Shown here piece after piece: positions 43,356 through 54,565 of a stretch of DNA of 64,000 nt. The position numbers and the translations under genes were made by a program. Source of the DNA: Letharia columbiana (taxonomy: Eukaryota; Ascomycota; Lecanoromycetes; Lecanorales; Parmeliaceae); the NCBI RefSeq assembly GCF_014066305.1, contig NW_023501045.1:555501-619500 (forward strand). Direction: 5' to 3'. Numbering within the stretch: position 1 is the stretch's first letter; each line of letters starts with the position of its first letter. Below the pieces are notes generated by a model. The model was not told where the DNA came from, did no database searches, and worked only from the letters and a program-made list of their open reading frames with translations.

Positions 43356-44537
43356 ATGACCTCGCCCATGGATCCCCAATATCAGCAAGATCCAATGGCA
43401 TCCAGCTTCAAAGGCAATGACGATGAACCCATGGGTGGTGTCGACGACAACATGAGCACCACGCCCACAGGTGGCTATAATAACGGCTATCAAGAGGGCC
43501 CACGACGCCAGTCCATACAATCAGAGAACTACCCGCCTGCCAATGGCTCCTTCTCTCCCTCTACAGAATCAGACCCCAACACTCGCTACCCCTCATCAAG
43601 CGCGGGATACCAACAACAAGCGCCTCAGCCATATTCAAGACCTTCGTCGGGATTGTCCGGGTCAGGGGATAGGTACGGAGGCTACTCGCAGAACCACCAA
43701 GATCAGAACCAGAGACCCTCGTCACACCAGGATGCACCAAGAGGTCAGGGTCAGGGTCAAAGTCAGGGTCAGGGTCAAGGTCAGGGTCAGGCGAGTGTCG
43801 TGATCAAAGTGGGCATGGTGGGAGATGCTCAAATAGGAAAGACAAGCCTGATGGTTAAATACGTCGAAGGCAGTTGGGATGAGGACTATATACAGACTCT
43901 AGGTAAGACCTTGATGTTTAAAGCACGACACAAGTATGAGAACGAGGCTGACTATCGAAGGTGTCAATTTCATGGAGAAGACCATCTCAATTCGCAACAC
44001 GGAGATCACCTTCTCGATCTGGGATCTTGGAGGCCAGCGCGAATTTGTCAACATGCTCCCTCTAGTCTGCAACGATGCCGTTGCCATACTCTTCATGTTC
44101 GACCTGACCCGAAAGAGCACTCTCAATTCTATCAAGGAGTGGTACCGCCAAGGTCGAGGTTTCAACAAGACAGCCATTCCTTTCTTGGTCGGCACAAAGT
44201 ATGACCACTTCGTCAATTTCCCCAGAGAGGAGCAGGAAGAGATATCTACCCAAGTGAGCTAAATTGGACCTGAATCATTGCCACCCACTGATGATCAACG
44301 TTCGCAGGCTCGACGCTTCGCAAAGGCAATGCGAGCAAGTCTGATCTTCAGTAGCACCAGCCACAGCATCAACGTGCAAAAAGTATAGACCCTCCCATCG
44401 GCCAACTATTTGTAAGCTCACATATCTATCAGATCTTCAAGATCGTCCTCTCAAAAGCCTTCGACCTCAAATGCACCATCCCTGAGATCGAAAACACCGG
44501 CGAACCTCTTCTGATCTATCAGCACGTGGCGGCTTAG
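43356..44537 (+). CDS. SPG1: Spg1/Tem1-type septation GTPase
   Basis: Exons 43356-43902, 43961-44253, 44308-44382 and 44433-44537 total 1020 bp, 339 aa; introns are 58, 54 and 50 bp. The first ~145 residues are a Gln/Ser/Pro-rich extension ending in a (GQ)n run from a GGTCAG hexanucleotide repeat. The GTPase domain follows: P-loop GDAQIGKTS near residue 156, switch-[11 protein letters not shown], and GTKYD as the guanine-specificity motif, all typical of Spg1/Tem1. The C-terminal part ([18 protein letters not shown]) also matches. Spg1 triggers the septation initiation network at spindle pole bodies. An ATG at 43368 could also serve as the start. The long N-terminal extension is characteristic of filamentous species. 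Confidence 0.93.
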
Positions 44538-45123
44538 CTGCTTTAACAAAACAACGCAAGAAGGTGGGACGAGGCATGGCTAATGGCTGAGATTCCATTT
44601 CTTAAATTCGCATGATTCAGCACGGAGCTACGGAGGAAATGGTGATGTCCAAAAAAGGAAGGAACGGCTTTACGATCTGCGTTGGCAGGCCACCAACCAT
44701 CTTGTACTCTATGAGCTAGGAGCCCACATAAAGATTCGAGACTTTGAAAGGCACTGGAAAATCCGATTGTTTATGTTGGTCAATGACCCATTGCTCATTC
44801 ACAATGCAAGGGTAAAGAGCTCTTCAAAGGTTACAGAAACCTGCTCTCATGTCCTTCAGCCCAGAACCATGACTGATCACGTACTGCTCGTCTTATTGTA
44901 TTCTTGCTTACGCTCATCCACGTCTGAGATGAGGCTAGGAGTTTAATCCTTCCAAATCCGTTCGTAATCAGTCGGCTGTATCATGTTTGAATCAAAAAAG
45001 TAAGACCCTTACCATTGAGATTGCGGAAGCGGTGCTCATCAATGCGGCATTATGACACGAGTTCATGGCTTATTACCCAAACTGTCACCACTGTGGTCCT
45101 AATCGCGCATTTCTCATGTCTTT
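44538..45123. other. convergent intergenic stretch
   Basis: Lies between the 3' ends of the Spg1 and Tul1-type genes. No feature is recognised. Confidence 0.4.
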
Positions 45124-47793
45124 TCATAGCGGCGGCAGGTTATCTCTGCAAATGGGACACTGCAACCTATACCGCATCCACCCCTCCAAACAGCCACTGT
45201 GGAATACGTGCCTGCACGGCGTAACCATATAAGCTCTCCGCGCGAAAAGAGTCGTTGACAAAGCCGCAGAAGCACTGCCCTGGCTCTCTCCGTCACTTGA
45301 ACCAGCTTTACGTACGATCGGGACGCTAATGTTCTCGGTGCAAATGGCGCAATCGAAATTTTTTGTGTTGGGTCTGAGGCTGCCGCTGCCTATCCTGGGC
45401 TGTGATGATGGGTCAGTGAGATGTGTGGGGGAAGAGGACGCGTCTTGAGTAAAGCCAATAGGCATAGTTGAGCCGGATTCTTCATCGCTTTCTCCCCGAA
45501 GAATAGGGTGGTACTCATATGCGGGCGGCGCCCAGCCTTTTGGAACGAAGAAGCGTGGTCCGAGGATTTCCTGGCTACCTAGTGCCCAGATCTGCAGCCA
45601 TGCCCAAGCGATGAAGAAGTATGCCGTATTCCTATCATTGCCGAAGAACAAGACATTTCCAGGTACGGTGTAAAGGTACACAATGGGAGCAAGGCGGAGG
45701 ATGCTTTGTCCGATGACGAATTCCCAGCGTAAAGCGCGACGACAGTTACGGGTGATATTGCGGTTGATTTGGGGCAGCCAGAAGGAGAGGTAGATGAAGC
45801 ACATGGTGTTAGTGTAAAAGGAACGGAGTGGAACGGGCCAGGTCGTGGCGTGCAGGGAGAGGAAGACTAGGCCGAGAAGGAGGAAATAGAATTTTGAGTA
45901 GAGAGCGGACATCTCGCGGCGGGCAGTATTGAGGGTAGTGGTTTGACCTGCTGGTTGAGTTGCGGTATTGTCTGGATTGTCGATGGCTTCGGCATCAACG
46001 TCTTGGTCTGATGGGATAACGATCGGTGTAGCTCCTGTGTCTACTGTGCGACGGGCTGTGACGGGCAGGGGAAGGGTGTCCGCTCCAGCGGCGGTGACGT
46101 TGCCAGCAGGTGCTGGAATAGTGTTTGCTGGAGGTACGAGTGCTGTGTTATCCGCTCCAGTCTCATTCCACGGTCTTTGCCTTTCCCTGTCTCGCTCTTG
46201 TCTTTCTGGCGCTTGGATTGTCCAGATGTCCATCAAAAATTTCATGCCAAAGAAGCTCACACCCAAGAAAGACAAGAAAGCTGTAGAAATCAAAGGTAAG
46301 AACGCCGCATCAATCATCATGCTAACAAACATAAACCCCATGCATGCAAAGCCATCACCCAAAGCCATCATTGCAATCGTATAAAAGCTGACTCGGCTTT
46401 TGGTCGATGGCGTTGAGGCATCCTTCATCTGTCTGATCGAAAGGAATACTTGCGCACAGGTCACAGCAGCAAAGGCGATGATACAGCGCCTGGCGGTTCG
46501 CATGTATGACTCAAGCTTCTGGCCATTCAAATGCAACCCCTCCTGAGGCGCGAAGTCTGGAGGGCCTTGTGACTCGAGTACGAAGCCGCAATCAGGAGAG
46601 AAGATCAAAGCAGACATTCTGATAGTCGGCGCGGAAGGCATTGAAGAGCCGGTGGGGAACCGCAGTTCCTTCTCCAATTTCCCGAAGTCGATGTTGGTAT
46701 CTTCATTTGGGTGCTGTTGCAGGTACACAATGAATTCGCAATGAGGAACCGGAAAAAGAGCGTCTGAAGGGTTGTGCGGTGAGGACGTCCATGGATTCGG
46801 GACAGAGCTCAACTCTGCCTCTTGGGTGTCGATTGATGCCATGAGAGTTTGATTGAGGACCCTTTGAGCGAGAGAAAAGGCACGTTCGGACAACGTGAAA
46901 TGCGGTAAAGCAAAGATGCCAGCAAACCTAGGTCGTCAGACAACTTCGCATAATCGGGGACTGTAGCAGAGAGCTTACTTTTCTGACGTTGTAGAAAGGA
47001 TGATGCCTCCTTGCAGTGGATAATGTATACCGAATAGACTCATTTCCCAGCCATCGCCACTCGAGGACTCGTCTTTAATCGTCATCGTCGCTTTGACGTC
47101 TCTAACCAGGCCATCGTCTTCCAGCCCAAGCTTGAAATTGTCGTCATTGCCTTCATGAATGTGGAATCGGAGGTCTCCACTTCGTCCGGTGATGTTGCGG
47201 TTGTAATTCTGGGATACATAGCCAATCCGAGGAGTCAATGCAGTGAGATTCAGTGATGGAGATTCCAAACTTTCTCCTATCTTGGAACGAGTCCAGTGTC
47301 CACGAACAATGCCCGTGACGTTCTGGTAAAGTGGAGCAGGATCATAGAAAGGTTTCATTGTAGACAATATTCTACCCACTGTGTTCTGTTTGTCGCCATC
47401 ATTTGCCAACTTCCCCGAAGGCAAAGACGCGTTTTGGAAAATCGAAGTGAATTCAAAGGCGTTACATATGTTTTGTAGCTGTTCTTTTGCTCTCTCTTGC
47501 ACATCCAGTAGCAAGTGCCATGCGTAACCATCATTCCGCCTCAGTCCTGTAACGTTCAACCAGCGATTCTTCTTGGTATCGAGGCCACCATAGCTTGACG
47601 TATTGAGAAAGTCCAAAGCCTGCCGTTCTTCGAGGATCGAGTGCTCTATATCACGTTGCTGCGAAAGAGACGGAGCCTGGGAGTCCGGTGAGAGGAACAG
47701 GAAGAGCAGCAGGAAAACAACAAGTGCGAACCTAGGTGTTTCCATCGAGCAAAACATCAACCTGCTGGCCGCCGCCAGATGGTGTCGCCACAT
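45124..47793 (-). CDS. dscA: Tul1/DscA-type membrane RING E3 ubiquitin ligase
   Basis: Exons 46979-47793 and 45124-46927 total 2619 bp, 872 aa, with one 51-bp intron (GTAAGC...GACCTAG). The N-terminus has a signal or anchor segment (ALVVFLLLFLFLSPDSQ) and a luminal domain with several Asn-X-Ser/Thr sites. Multiple membrane spans follow in the second half. The C-terminus is a RING: CAICTENISVP, then TPCRHVFHSGCLEGWM and QCPICRDNLPPL at the very end. This architecture is that of yeast Tul1 and fission-yeast Dsc1, the catalytic subunit of the Golgi Dsc complex, which acts in membrane-protein quality control and SREBP cleavage. It is divergent from the alpha-MPP gene. Confidence 0.92.
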
Positions 47794-48060
47794 TGGCTCT
47801 TGGGATTTGTTAACTTCATCTCTGCGGTCACGGTCTCCACAAAGCTATTACTTCCTCGAGTCGAGCCTTCTTAAGTTGCGCAGGATGTCCGAGGCGGCGA
47901 GGCGTCCCTTCTAAGGAAAGTGCAGAGGCCAACCTGCCGAAGATTTGCCGATCGCCAAGACTCATCATTCTGCTCCGGAGAAGTACGAAAACCATTCTGC
48001 AACATCTAGACATACTTCGAGCCATTATAAGCAGATGCTCCCGTGACCTTGAGATCCAGC
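47794..48060. promoter_or_regulatory. compact bidirectional promoter, dscA / alpha-MPP
   Basis: Only 267 bp separate the start codons of two divergent genes, so both promoters and 5' UTRs must share this segment. No factor site is claimed. Confidence 0.5.
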
Positions 48061-49869
48061 ATGCAGTCATCATCGTCCCGGGCGCTCGTGCGTCTGTCAA
48101 CAAGAGCCTTTGGGGCAGCCTCGAAGTGGCCTCCTCTATCGCGAAGGCGATTTGCTACAGTTGTTGATCAAGCACCGAAAGTGAGTACAGGAAATGCTCT
48201 CTATGAAAGCCTCGCTAACGAAGCATAGGATCCTACAGAGTTCGACCAGATCAGCACCCTGCCAAATGGTGTCCGCGTAGCCACCGAAGCTCTTCCAGGG
48301 CCTTTCTCAGGTGTCGGCGTATATGTCGATGCCGGATCACGTTATGAGAATGAAGAACTACAAGGCGTCAGCCACATCATAGACCGGTTGGCTTTTAAAT
48401 CTACCGGCTCAAGGACATCAGACGAAATGCTCGAGTCTCTAGAAAGCCTTGGCGGAAACATACAGTGCGCATCTTCGAGAGAATCGCTCATGTATCAGTC
48501 CGCTAGCTTCAACTCCGCTGTGCCTACAACCTTGGGTCTCCTCGCCGAGACTATACGAGACCCCCTGATCACAGATCTCGAAGTCCAGCAGCAACTCGAG
48601 ACCGCTGAGTACGAGATCAGGGAGATATGGTCGAAGCCAGAGCTCATCTTGCCCGAGCTGGTCAACATGGCTGCGTATAAAGATAATACCCTAGGAAACC
48701 CACTGCTCTGCCCGCAAGAACGCCTAGCATTCATCAACAGAACTGTAGTACAGAAGTATCGTAACACTTTCTTCCACCCGGAGAGGATGGTGGTAGCATT
48801 TGCAGGCGTCGGGCATGACGAAGCCCTGAGACTGACGGAACAATACTTCGGCGATATGCAGAGACAGCAGAGTCCAAGTCTCTCCCAGTCTGGCCCCGAC
48901 GTCTCGATGTCAGACATGTCTTCCCAACGCTCTTCCTCATCTAACTCCTTATCGTCGTCGTTATCATCAGCATACTCATCGCCCTCATCCACACCGCCTT
49001 CCCCACCTCAATCGTCCTCAAGATTGCTCTCGCACATACCCTTTCTCAAAAGCCTGTCAACTTCTGCTCCAGCTCAAGCATCCGTCTTGGATGGATATCC
49101 GTCGCAAATTCACCAAATCAATCTCGATACACCTTCCCATTACACTGGGGGCTTCCTCTCCCTTCCTACTCTTCCCCCACCTGCGAACCCAGCTCTACCC
49201 GATCTCACCTACCTCCATTTAGCCTTCGAGGCTCTTCCTATCTCATCTGAGGATATCTACGCGCTCGCAACCTTACAGACTCTACTTGGCGGTGGAGGCT
49301 CATTCAGCGCCGGTGGCCCTGGAAAGGGCATGTACTCACGACTCTACACGAACGTGCTCAATCAACACGGCTGGGTCGAATCGTGTGTCGCTTTCAACAA
49401 TTCATATACTGACTCCGGGCTTTTTGGCATCAGCGCTAGCTGTTCCCCCCAGCGCGCGTGGCAGATGCTGGAAGTCATGTGCCGCGAGTTACAGAATCTG
49501 ACCTTGGAAAGCGGATTCTCGTCTCTGCAAGTGGCAGAAGTGAATCGTGCGAAGAACCAGCTAAGAAGTTCGTTGCTCATGAATCTAGAAAGCCGGATGG
49601 TGGAGTTGGAGGATCTCGGAAGGCAGGTTCAGGTCCATGGGCACAAGGTTGGTGTTAAAGAGATGTGTGCGAAAATCAATGCCTTGACAGTCAAAGACTT
49701 GAGGAGAGTTGCACAGCAAGTTTTTGGAGGCCGTGTAACAAATGCAGGACAAGGCAGTGGAGCACCAACGGTTGTCTTGCAGGAGGGCTCGACAGCTAAT
49801 GGCAAGGTGGACTTTGGGTGGGAGAGAATTCAAGAGAAGATCTCGAAGTGGAAGCTGGGGAGGAGATAG
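48061..49869 (+). CDS. MAS2: mitochondrial processing peptidase, alpha subunit
   Basis: Exons 48061-48180 and 48229-49869 total 1761 bp, 586 aa; the 48-bp intron has GCTAAC and ATAG ends. The N-terminus is an Arg/Ser-rich presequence (RALVRLSTRAFGAASKW...SRRRFATV). The M16 fold begins with ISTLPNGVRVATEALPGPFS. The zinc motif of the beta subunit (HXXEH) is replaced by GVSHIIDRLAFKST, as expected for the non-catalytic alpha subunit. The glycine-rich loop that guides the precursor is present (LGGGGSFSAGGPGKGMYSRL). A Ser/Pro-rich insert of about 60 residues sits near residue 250, longer than in yeast. With beta-MPP it removes targeting presequences in the matrix. Confidence 0.94.
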
Positions 49870-49911
49870 CCGTAATTTTGTAAGATATGTAGATTGTTAT
49901 CATAAAATCAT

Positions 49912-50358
49912 TCAGCTCCCGACAAAGTCTTTCGTTTGAGATTTGGTGATTCTTTGAGGCCTTCTTGATGCCTTGCTTCTCACATGATGAAGAGTGCTTA
50001 AGATGTTTTCATACCTTTCGTTCTCATGTCCAGAGCCTCTCCGACACCTATCAGTTGACGCACTAACACCATTTGCCAGTAGATTGACAGGATAGACTTG
50101 ATGTCCCTTCCCGACCTTGACTTGAAAACCCAGAGTAAGCAATAGGATCTCTTCCTCAAACTCTAGCTGGCCTACCTGTTGTGCTAATCTGCTCTCATCT
50201 TTGTTCCTAGGCCAACCTGTACAGCCATCTTTGACAAGACGCGATGATGGAACTCTGTAAACCTCTAATCGAAGATGGTGGATGTGATACAATTTATGGT
50301 GTGCCAAATACTCACCGCCGATCACAGAAGTCTCCGATACTATCTCCTCCCACACCAT
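49912..50358 (-). CDS. hypothet. protein, 148 aa
   Basis: An ATG frame (start at 50358) with ordinary composition, including KLYHIHHLRLEVYRVPSSR and QLEFEEEILLLTLGFQVKVG. No domain, signal peptide or membrane span is seen. It ends 43 bp beyond the stop of alpha-MPP, in convergent orientation. Its start overlaps a 92-codon plus-strand ATG frame (50357-50635) that has a hydrophobic N-terminus but no known domain. Either or neither may be real. Confidence 0.35.
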   Translation of the reverse strand: MVWEEIVSETSVIGGEYLAHHKLYHIHHLRLEVYRVPSSRLVKDGCTGWPRNKDESRLAQQVGQLEFEEEILLLTLGFQVKVGKGHQVYPVNLLANGVSASTDRCRRGSGHENERYENILSTLHHVRSKASRRPQRITKSQTKDFVGS

Positions 50359-52095
50359 GCTCTCTCGCTTAGCTCCTAGACTAGACTATTTGCTATCTCT
50401 CTGTCTGGCTGTAGCCCATATTATCGAGGCTACTCGGACGACAGTCGTGTACGGGTCAACAGTTTTCTTCTTGATAGAACGATTTGACATGTTGATCAGC
50501 TATCTAAGTAGAATCACATCCAGCTGGGGTTTAATCAAACTGAGTTCCGACCAATCTCTCTTATGGAATAGGACGTGGCGAATTACTACAACAGGGGAAA
50601 CACTTACTCAACACGATGGAGCAATGGATATATAGCAATACTACCATATTCTGGAGGCCATGGAGTTAAACCATTTGATCCTTAACACCCATGGAGAAAT
50701 GATAAGTTCACAGCCAGCAGTCACAGTGCTTACTGCTGGGGCCATGTTCCTCCCTCATTGTTCAAATTATACGCTGCATTCCAAATCTACGTATCATTCC
50801 AGAACACCTGAGGAATAGGGAAGCCTTAGCTGGTTAGGCACTTCTCGGAGCGATTGTTTTCCGGGTTGGTATCACAGCCTGGATCAGTGAAAGCGAGGTT
50901 GCACGAGAAGCAATCGAACGCTCTTTTTCAAAGTACGGACGGGCATTCTACAACATTGCTTAGCCAAAGACGACGGGCGAATTCGGCTCGATAAGCGAGG
51001 AGAGACTCTACGAACGGTGGTTAAATCTCTAGCCAGAAGTATTGAGGTCGTGCCGTTTAGGAGACGGAAAGAGATATCATCGTTTTCTTGGAATATTCAA
51101 CGACTAATGAGAATGTCATGTCTGCTTGGCTCGCAAGGTGAAACTTGCTCCGAGCTCTTGCTTTTGTTGTAGATCGCCTGACCTAAAAACCTGTTTGAGA
51201 CATAGAAGCTGCACCGACTGAACAAAATCGCCGAAGCGATTCCGTATATTGAGAGGCCGCTGGTTGGTAATCGACATATTTCAGGGCAATGCCATCATTG
51301 GAAGCCATAGGATAAAAATGTCAAGCTCCTTCAAATGCTCGTTTGAAATTGTTGAGATATTTATGAGAAAATCAGGGAACGAACATCTACTCGACAGAAC
51401 GACCACGGATGCGCACTGTCCCTTCCTGTTGCCATCCACCTCGGTGCCAACCTGAGGTCCCTAGAGTCGGAGGGAACTCTCGAGCTTCGTTTACGAAGCT
51501 GGTGAGAACACCATATACAACGTTTACAGACTCACATGGAACTTTCCCCTCCTTATTGTGCCTTGCAAGGCCGTCCAACCCAGAAGTTGTTCAGCCGGTC
51601 TCTGCCGCAAGGACAACATCTAAACACGATCTGGGCTTGTTACCCGTCAAGGCATGTCAATGAATAAAGACTGGAAAGAATTGACCATGTCTTGTATTAC
51701 CGCTGTGTATGAAGTTATTGTCTCCTTAGTTTGTCTTCATCCGCGTGTTTGATCCTCTGAGCACTTTGATCGTCAGGTTAGCCTTGCCATGGCTCAATCT
51801 GTCTCTATCAAGCGGCTTTAGCTACCACTACCCCCACCAGCCCCTCCCAAGGTTCCGGTACGAGTAGCGATCGAGTAGCTACTAAGCAGCAAGCTAAAAT
51901 CAGCAAAGTAAGAGTCCCACTAGGTAGGATGATTGTCTACACAATCTATACTGTCGACGGCGATTTGAGCGAACGAACTCGGCACGGCGTTGCAGTATCT
52001 GTTGAGCTACAGATAGCCTTGGTGCAGCGGTAGAAAGCTGTTCCAGAACGAGGCCTCCGCCGTATAGATTCTGGTTGCCAGGATTGTATGACGGA
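50359..52095. other. gene-poor stretch with an eroded frame
   Basis: On the plus strand around 50850-51110 one frame reads VFRVGITAWISESEVAREAI, FSKYGRAFYNIA, a TAG, GEFGSISEERLYERWLNL, a TAG, then further coding-like sequence. Two TAG stops in an otherwise protein-like frame suggest a decayed gene that I cannot name. The remainder shows no support. Confidence 0.35.
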
Positions 52096-52850
52096 TCAAC
52101 CCCAATACTGTCCCATATCGTCAGAGTCCAAAGGGCGGAATTCCCAATTTACGATAGTTGTCACTGAGCCGCCCTGATGGAAGGCCTCACCACACTCACG
52201 AAAGTCAGCCCAGAATTCGATAACTGGGTTGGTCGCGTATGTCGTCAAACTGGCAACCCCCTTAGTCACAAAGTCGCATTTGTTTCGCCAACTCTGTCTA
52301 GGACCTACACTGTCACTGAAACGGATACCGTTTGGCACGAATTGGGTGCGCCATGTTTCATTCGCATATGGGCTCGAAAGCTCGAAATGAATCTCGCAAG
52401 TTCCTATCACATGCTGCCTCAGCGACCTAATTTTCTTCACTTATTCAGGTTGTAAAGAGAGGACTACTAACCGCTTTTCGTTATCAAGGGCAGGCCATCG
52501 GGTGTAGGGCCCGAGAGTTTTAAATTTGTGAAACCAACTGTAGCTGCGCCGATTGGAGTGCCTTGTGTTTTATACGTTAACCAGCAATCAGCAGGTTTGT
52601 GCGAGTTCGCCTGCCAGCTTGAGAACTACCCCTGGCAGATCGATAAGTCTGGGTATGCGAACACCCCAGAAAAACCATCTGGAAAGAAGATTCGAACGTA
52701 AATGACAGAGGATCAAAGAGATGCGAAGAGAGCGATTGCGTTTGGCCTCTACCAGGCACCCAGGTCGGACGAAAGTCAGACGGCATGCAAGCCACCTGCA
52801 AGTACGGAGGTAACGAGCATTTGCAGAAGTAGGATCTTCTAGGGCACCAT
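52096..52850 (-). pseudogene. decayed gene for a probable secreted protein, unknown family
   Basis: In one minus-strand frame from about 52850 downward there is a hydrophobic signal-like start (ILLLQMLVTSVLAGGLHA), then protein-like blocks (VIYVRIFFPDGFSGVFAYP; PADCWLTYKTQGTPIGAATV; NLKLSGPTPDGLPLIT) separated by several in-frame TGA and TAG stops. A second frame then carries CEIHFELSSPYANETWRTQF and continues to TGA at 52096. The stops are of the CGA-to-TGA and CAG-to-TAG type. The frame change could be a very short intron (32 bp) or an indel. I infer a RIP-damaged gene for a secreted protein; the family is not recognised. Confidence 0.5.
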
Positions 52851-53350
52851 TATTTCAGAATTGAAAGGAGACATGTGTAGGCTTTTGATGGTAAACCCGC
52901 GCTGGAATGCCGAGAATTCTGATCCTCGGGACATGCGACTTGCAATCGCTCTCATCTCCGGTGCGGGTAATGATGTATCCTGACCACAATGATACGTCGA
53001 GTCTCAGAACACTGGTCTGCGTCGTATTTGACACCTATTCCGGGATTGGCAGATTCCGAATTTTCTTGAATTTGGTCCCCAGGCGCTGGCTCGTTGGATG
53101 AACGGTCTCGGATCCGCGCTCCCAAGTGCATGCCAGGCATACGTACTGCAAGGAATCTAGGTCGAGGGTTATGGCCAATTCCTGATGAAGGTTTCAGCTC
53201 CGAGTCACCCAGGAGCATGCAGCAGCTCAGAGACATAAATACGAGTATTCATCCACTACTACCGTTCCAAAGTCGTACTCTCAGGCCTGCCACCATTTCC
53301 TGCTCCTCCATTGCACTTCCTCGAAATACTCACAGACAACCCCTATAATC
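52851..53350. other. spacer upstream of the repeat-precursor gene
   Basis: Holds the presumed promoter of the precursor gene at 53351. Short frames on both strands have no support. Confidence 0.4.
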
Positions 53351-53698
53351 ATGGTCGCTGTTTCGAAGCTCCTCACCGCTTGCGTCGCATTTGGGACCAC
53401 TGTTTCTTTACCGCTGACGATCAACCCTCGTGAGTCACAGCTTCTTCCCTGAGGTATCAAAATTCCTCAGCCATTGCTGACGAGCCTCGTAGTGTTGAAT
53501 GGCAACAGCAACGGGATATTGGCTCCTGTTCGGCGCTCCGAGGAGTCTAAGGCAACCCCAGACAGCATGTGGCACCCAGGTGTGGATCGTATTCGCCGCT
53601 CCGAGGAGTCTAAAGCAACCCCAGACAGCATGTGGCACCCAGGTGTGGATCGTATTCGCCGCTCCGAGGAGTCTAAAGCAACCCCAGACATCATTTAA
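53351..53698 (+). CDS. small secreted precursor with Arg-Arg-delimited tandem peptide repeats (Kex2-type)
   Basis: Exons 53351-53429 and 53493-53698 give 285 bp, 94 aa. The 63-bp intron runs GTGAGT...TTGCTGACGAGCCTCGTAG. Residues 1-20 form a signal peptide (LLTACVAFGTTVSLPL). After a short spacer (NGNSNGILAPV) comes Arg40-Arg41, then SEESKATPDSMWHPGVDRI followed by Arg-Arg, the same 19 residues plus Arg-Arg again, and a cut-off third copy SEESKATPDII at the C-terminus. Dibasic sites between identical units are what the Golgi protease Kex2 cuts in pheromone, RiPP (dikaritin) and repellent-type precursors, so two identical 19-mers would be released. The unit has no Cys and no GQPC-type pheromone ending. 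The function is unknown. A chance ORF is unlikely given signal peptide, intron and in-frame repeats. Confidence 0.75.
53531..53690 (+). repeat. 63-bp direct repeat within the precursor gene
   Basis: Units start exactly at 53531, 53594 and 53657 (period 63 bp, 21 codons). The third ends after about 33 bp at the ATCATTTAA stop. Copies differ by very few bases (for example AAG versus AAA, CGG versus CGC), pointing to recent or homogenised duplication. Confidence 0.92.
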
Positions 53699-54565
53699 AT
53701 ATTGCGGAAATCAATTTGGCCGTTGGTTTGGAAGAAGGCGAGGAATCATTGAATCACCCAGATATGTATCCTAATCAGGTTACAAGAGACGGAAAAAAGA
53801 AGCTGCCCATGCGAGTTGCCATGCTAGGTGTCGAAAAGTTTTAGCAGAATTAGAATGGTCGATTATGTCTCCAGTAACAGCACTCTGTAGAAACAATCAA
53901 CACTAGACATCTCACAAAGATTCCGATCTCTCTTCAAGTTTAGCAGTTTAGGTACACCATGGGAATATACATTTGCACCATGATGCAACTGAAATTCACT
54001 TTATACATTAAGCGAGCGTAGCGTTGACGCACCAGGAGCAGCACATTGCACCAGAACATGATTTGCGGTCATCAGACGTCTGCTCTCCTTAAGCGGCAAA
54101 GGTAATCACTACTTCTCTGTTGGCAGGATTTAGCTGTCGCCCGCCAAGTCGCTTCGTTCCAGGCGACTACTTACCGCCCCTCTACCACGGTCGCCAAGAA
54201 GATAAGAACCTTTGTCCCCGCATCCGTTGAGCGCGCCGGCCTACCCAAAGTTGGTACCGGCGCCAGGGCATCGCAAGTGTTGGATGATGTTAGCATGCTC
54301 GCAACGACCTTGTCCACACGTCCTCCCAATGACCTTCCAAGTGACAAGTTTGGTGGGACAGTGGCCCTGAAAATCTTCTCCGGGTGCGCCTTCGTGCAAG
54401 GCTTCTCGTGGGGTACGGGCGAGCAGAATCCGCCTTCTACTCTGTCGAGTATTCCGAAGCCTCATAGGTGTATTAGAGAAAGATAACAAGATCTTCTGTA
54501 TGCTTTACTCGCCTGCAGCTGGACTGTACATAAACAATATTGCAATATTGAAAACAATCCTCTTC
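53699..54565. other. convergent intergenic stretch
   Basis: Lies between the precursor gene and the seven-segment membrane protein gene. Only short unsupported frames are present. Confidence 0.4.

Noticed and set aside
53435..53694. Minus-strand repeat frames over the precursor gene
   Set aside because: The 63-bp period keeps other frames open too. Only the plus frame gives a signal peptide, a proper intron and dibasic sites.
53351..53698. Classical alpha-factor pheromone gene
   Set aside because: The repeat lacks the Trp-rich peptide with the GQPC-like ending of ascomycete alpha pheromones, so only the general precursor layout is shared.
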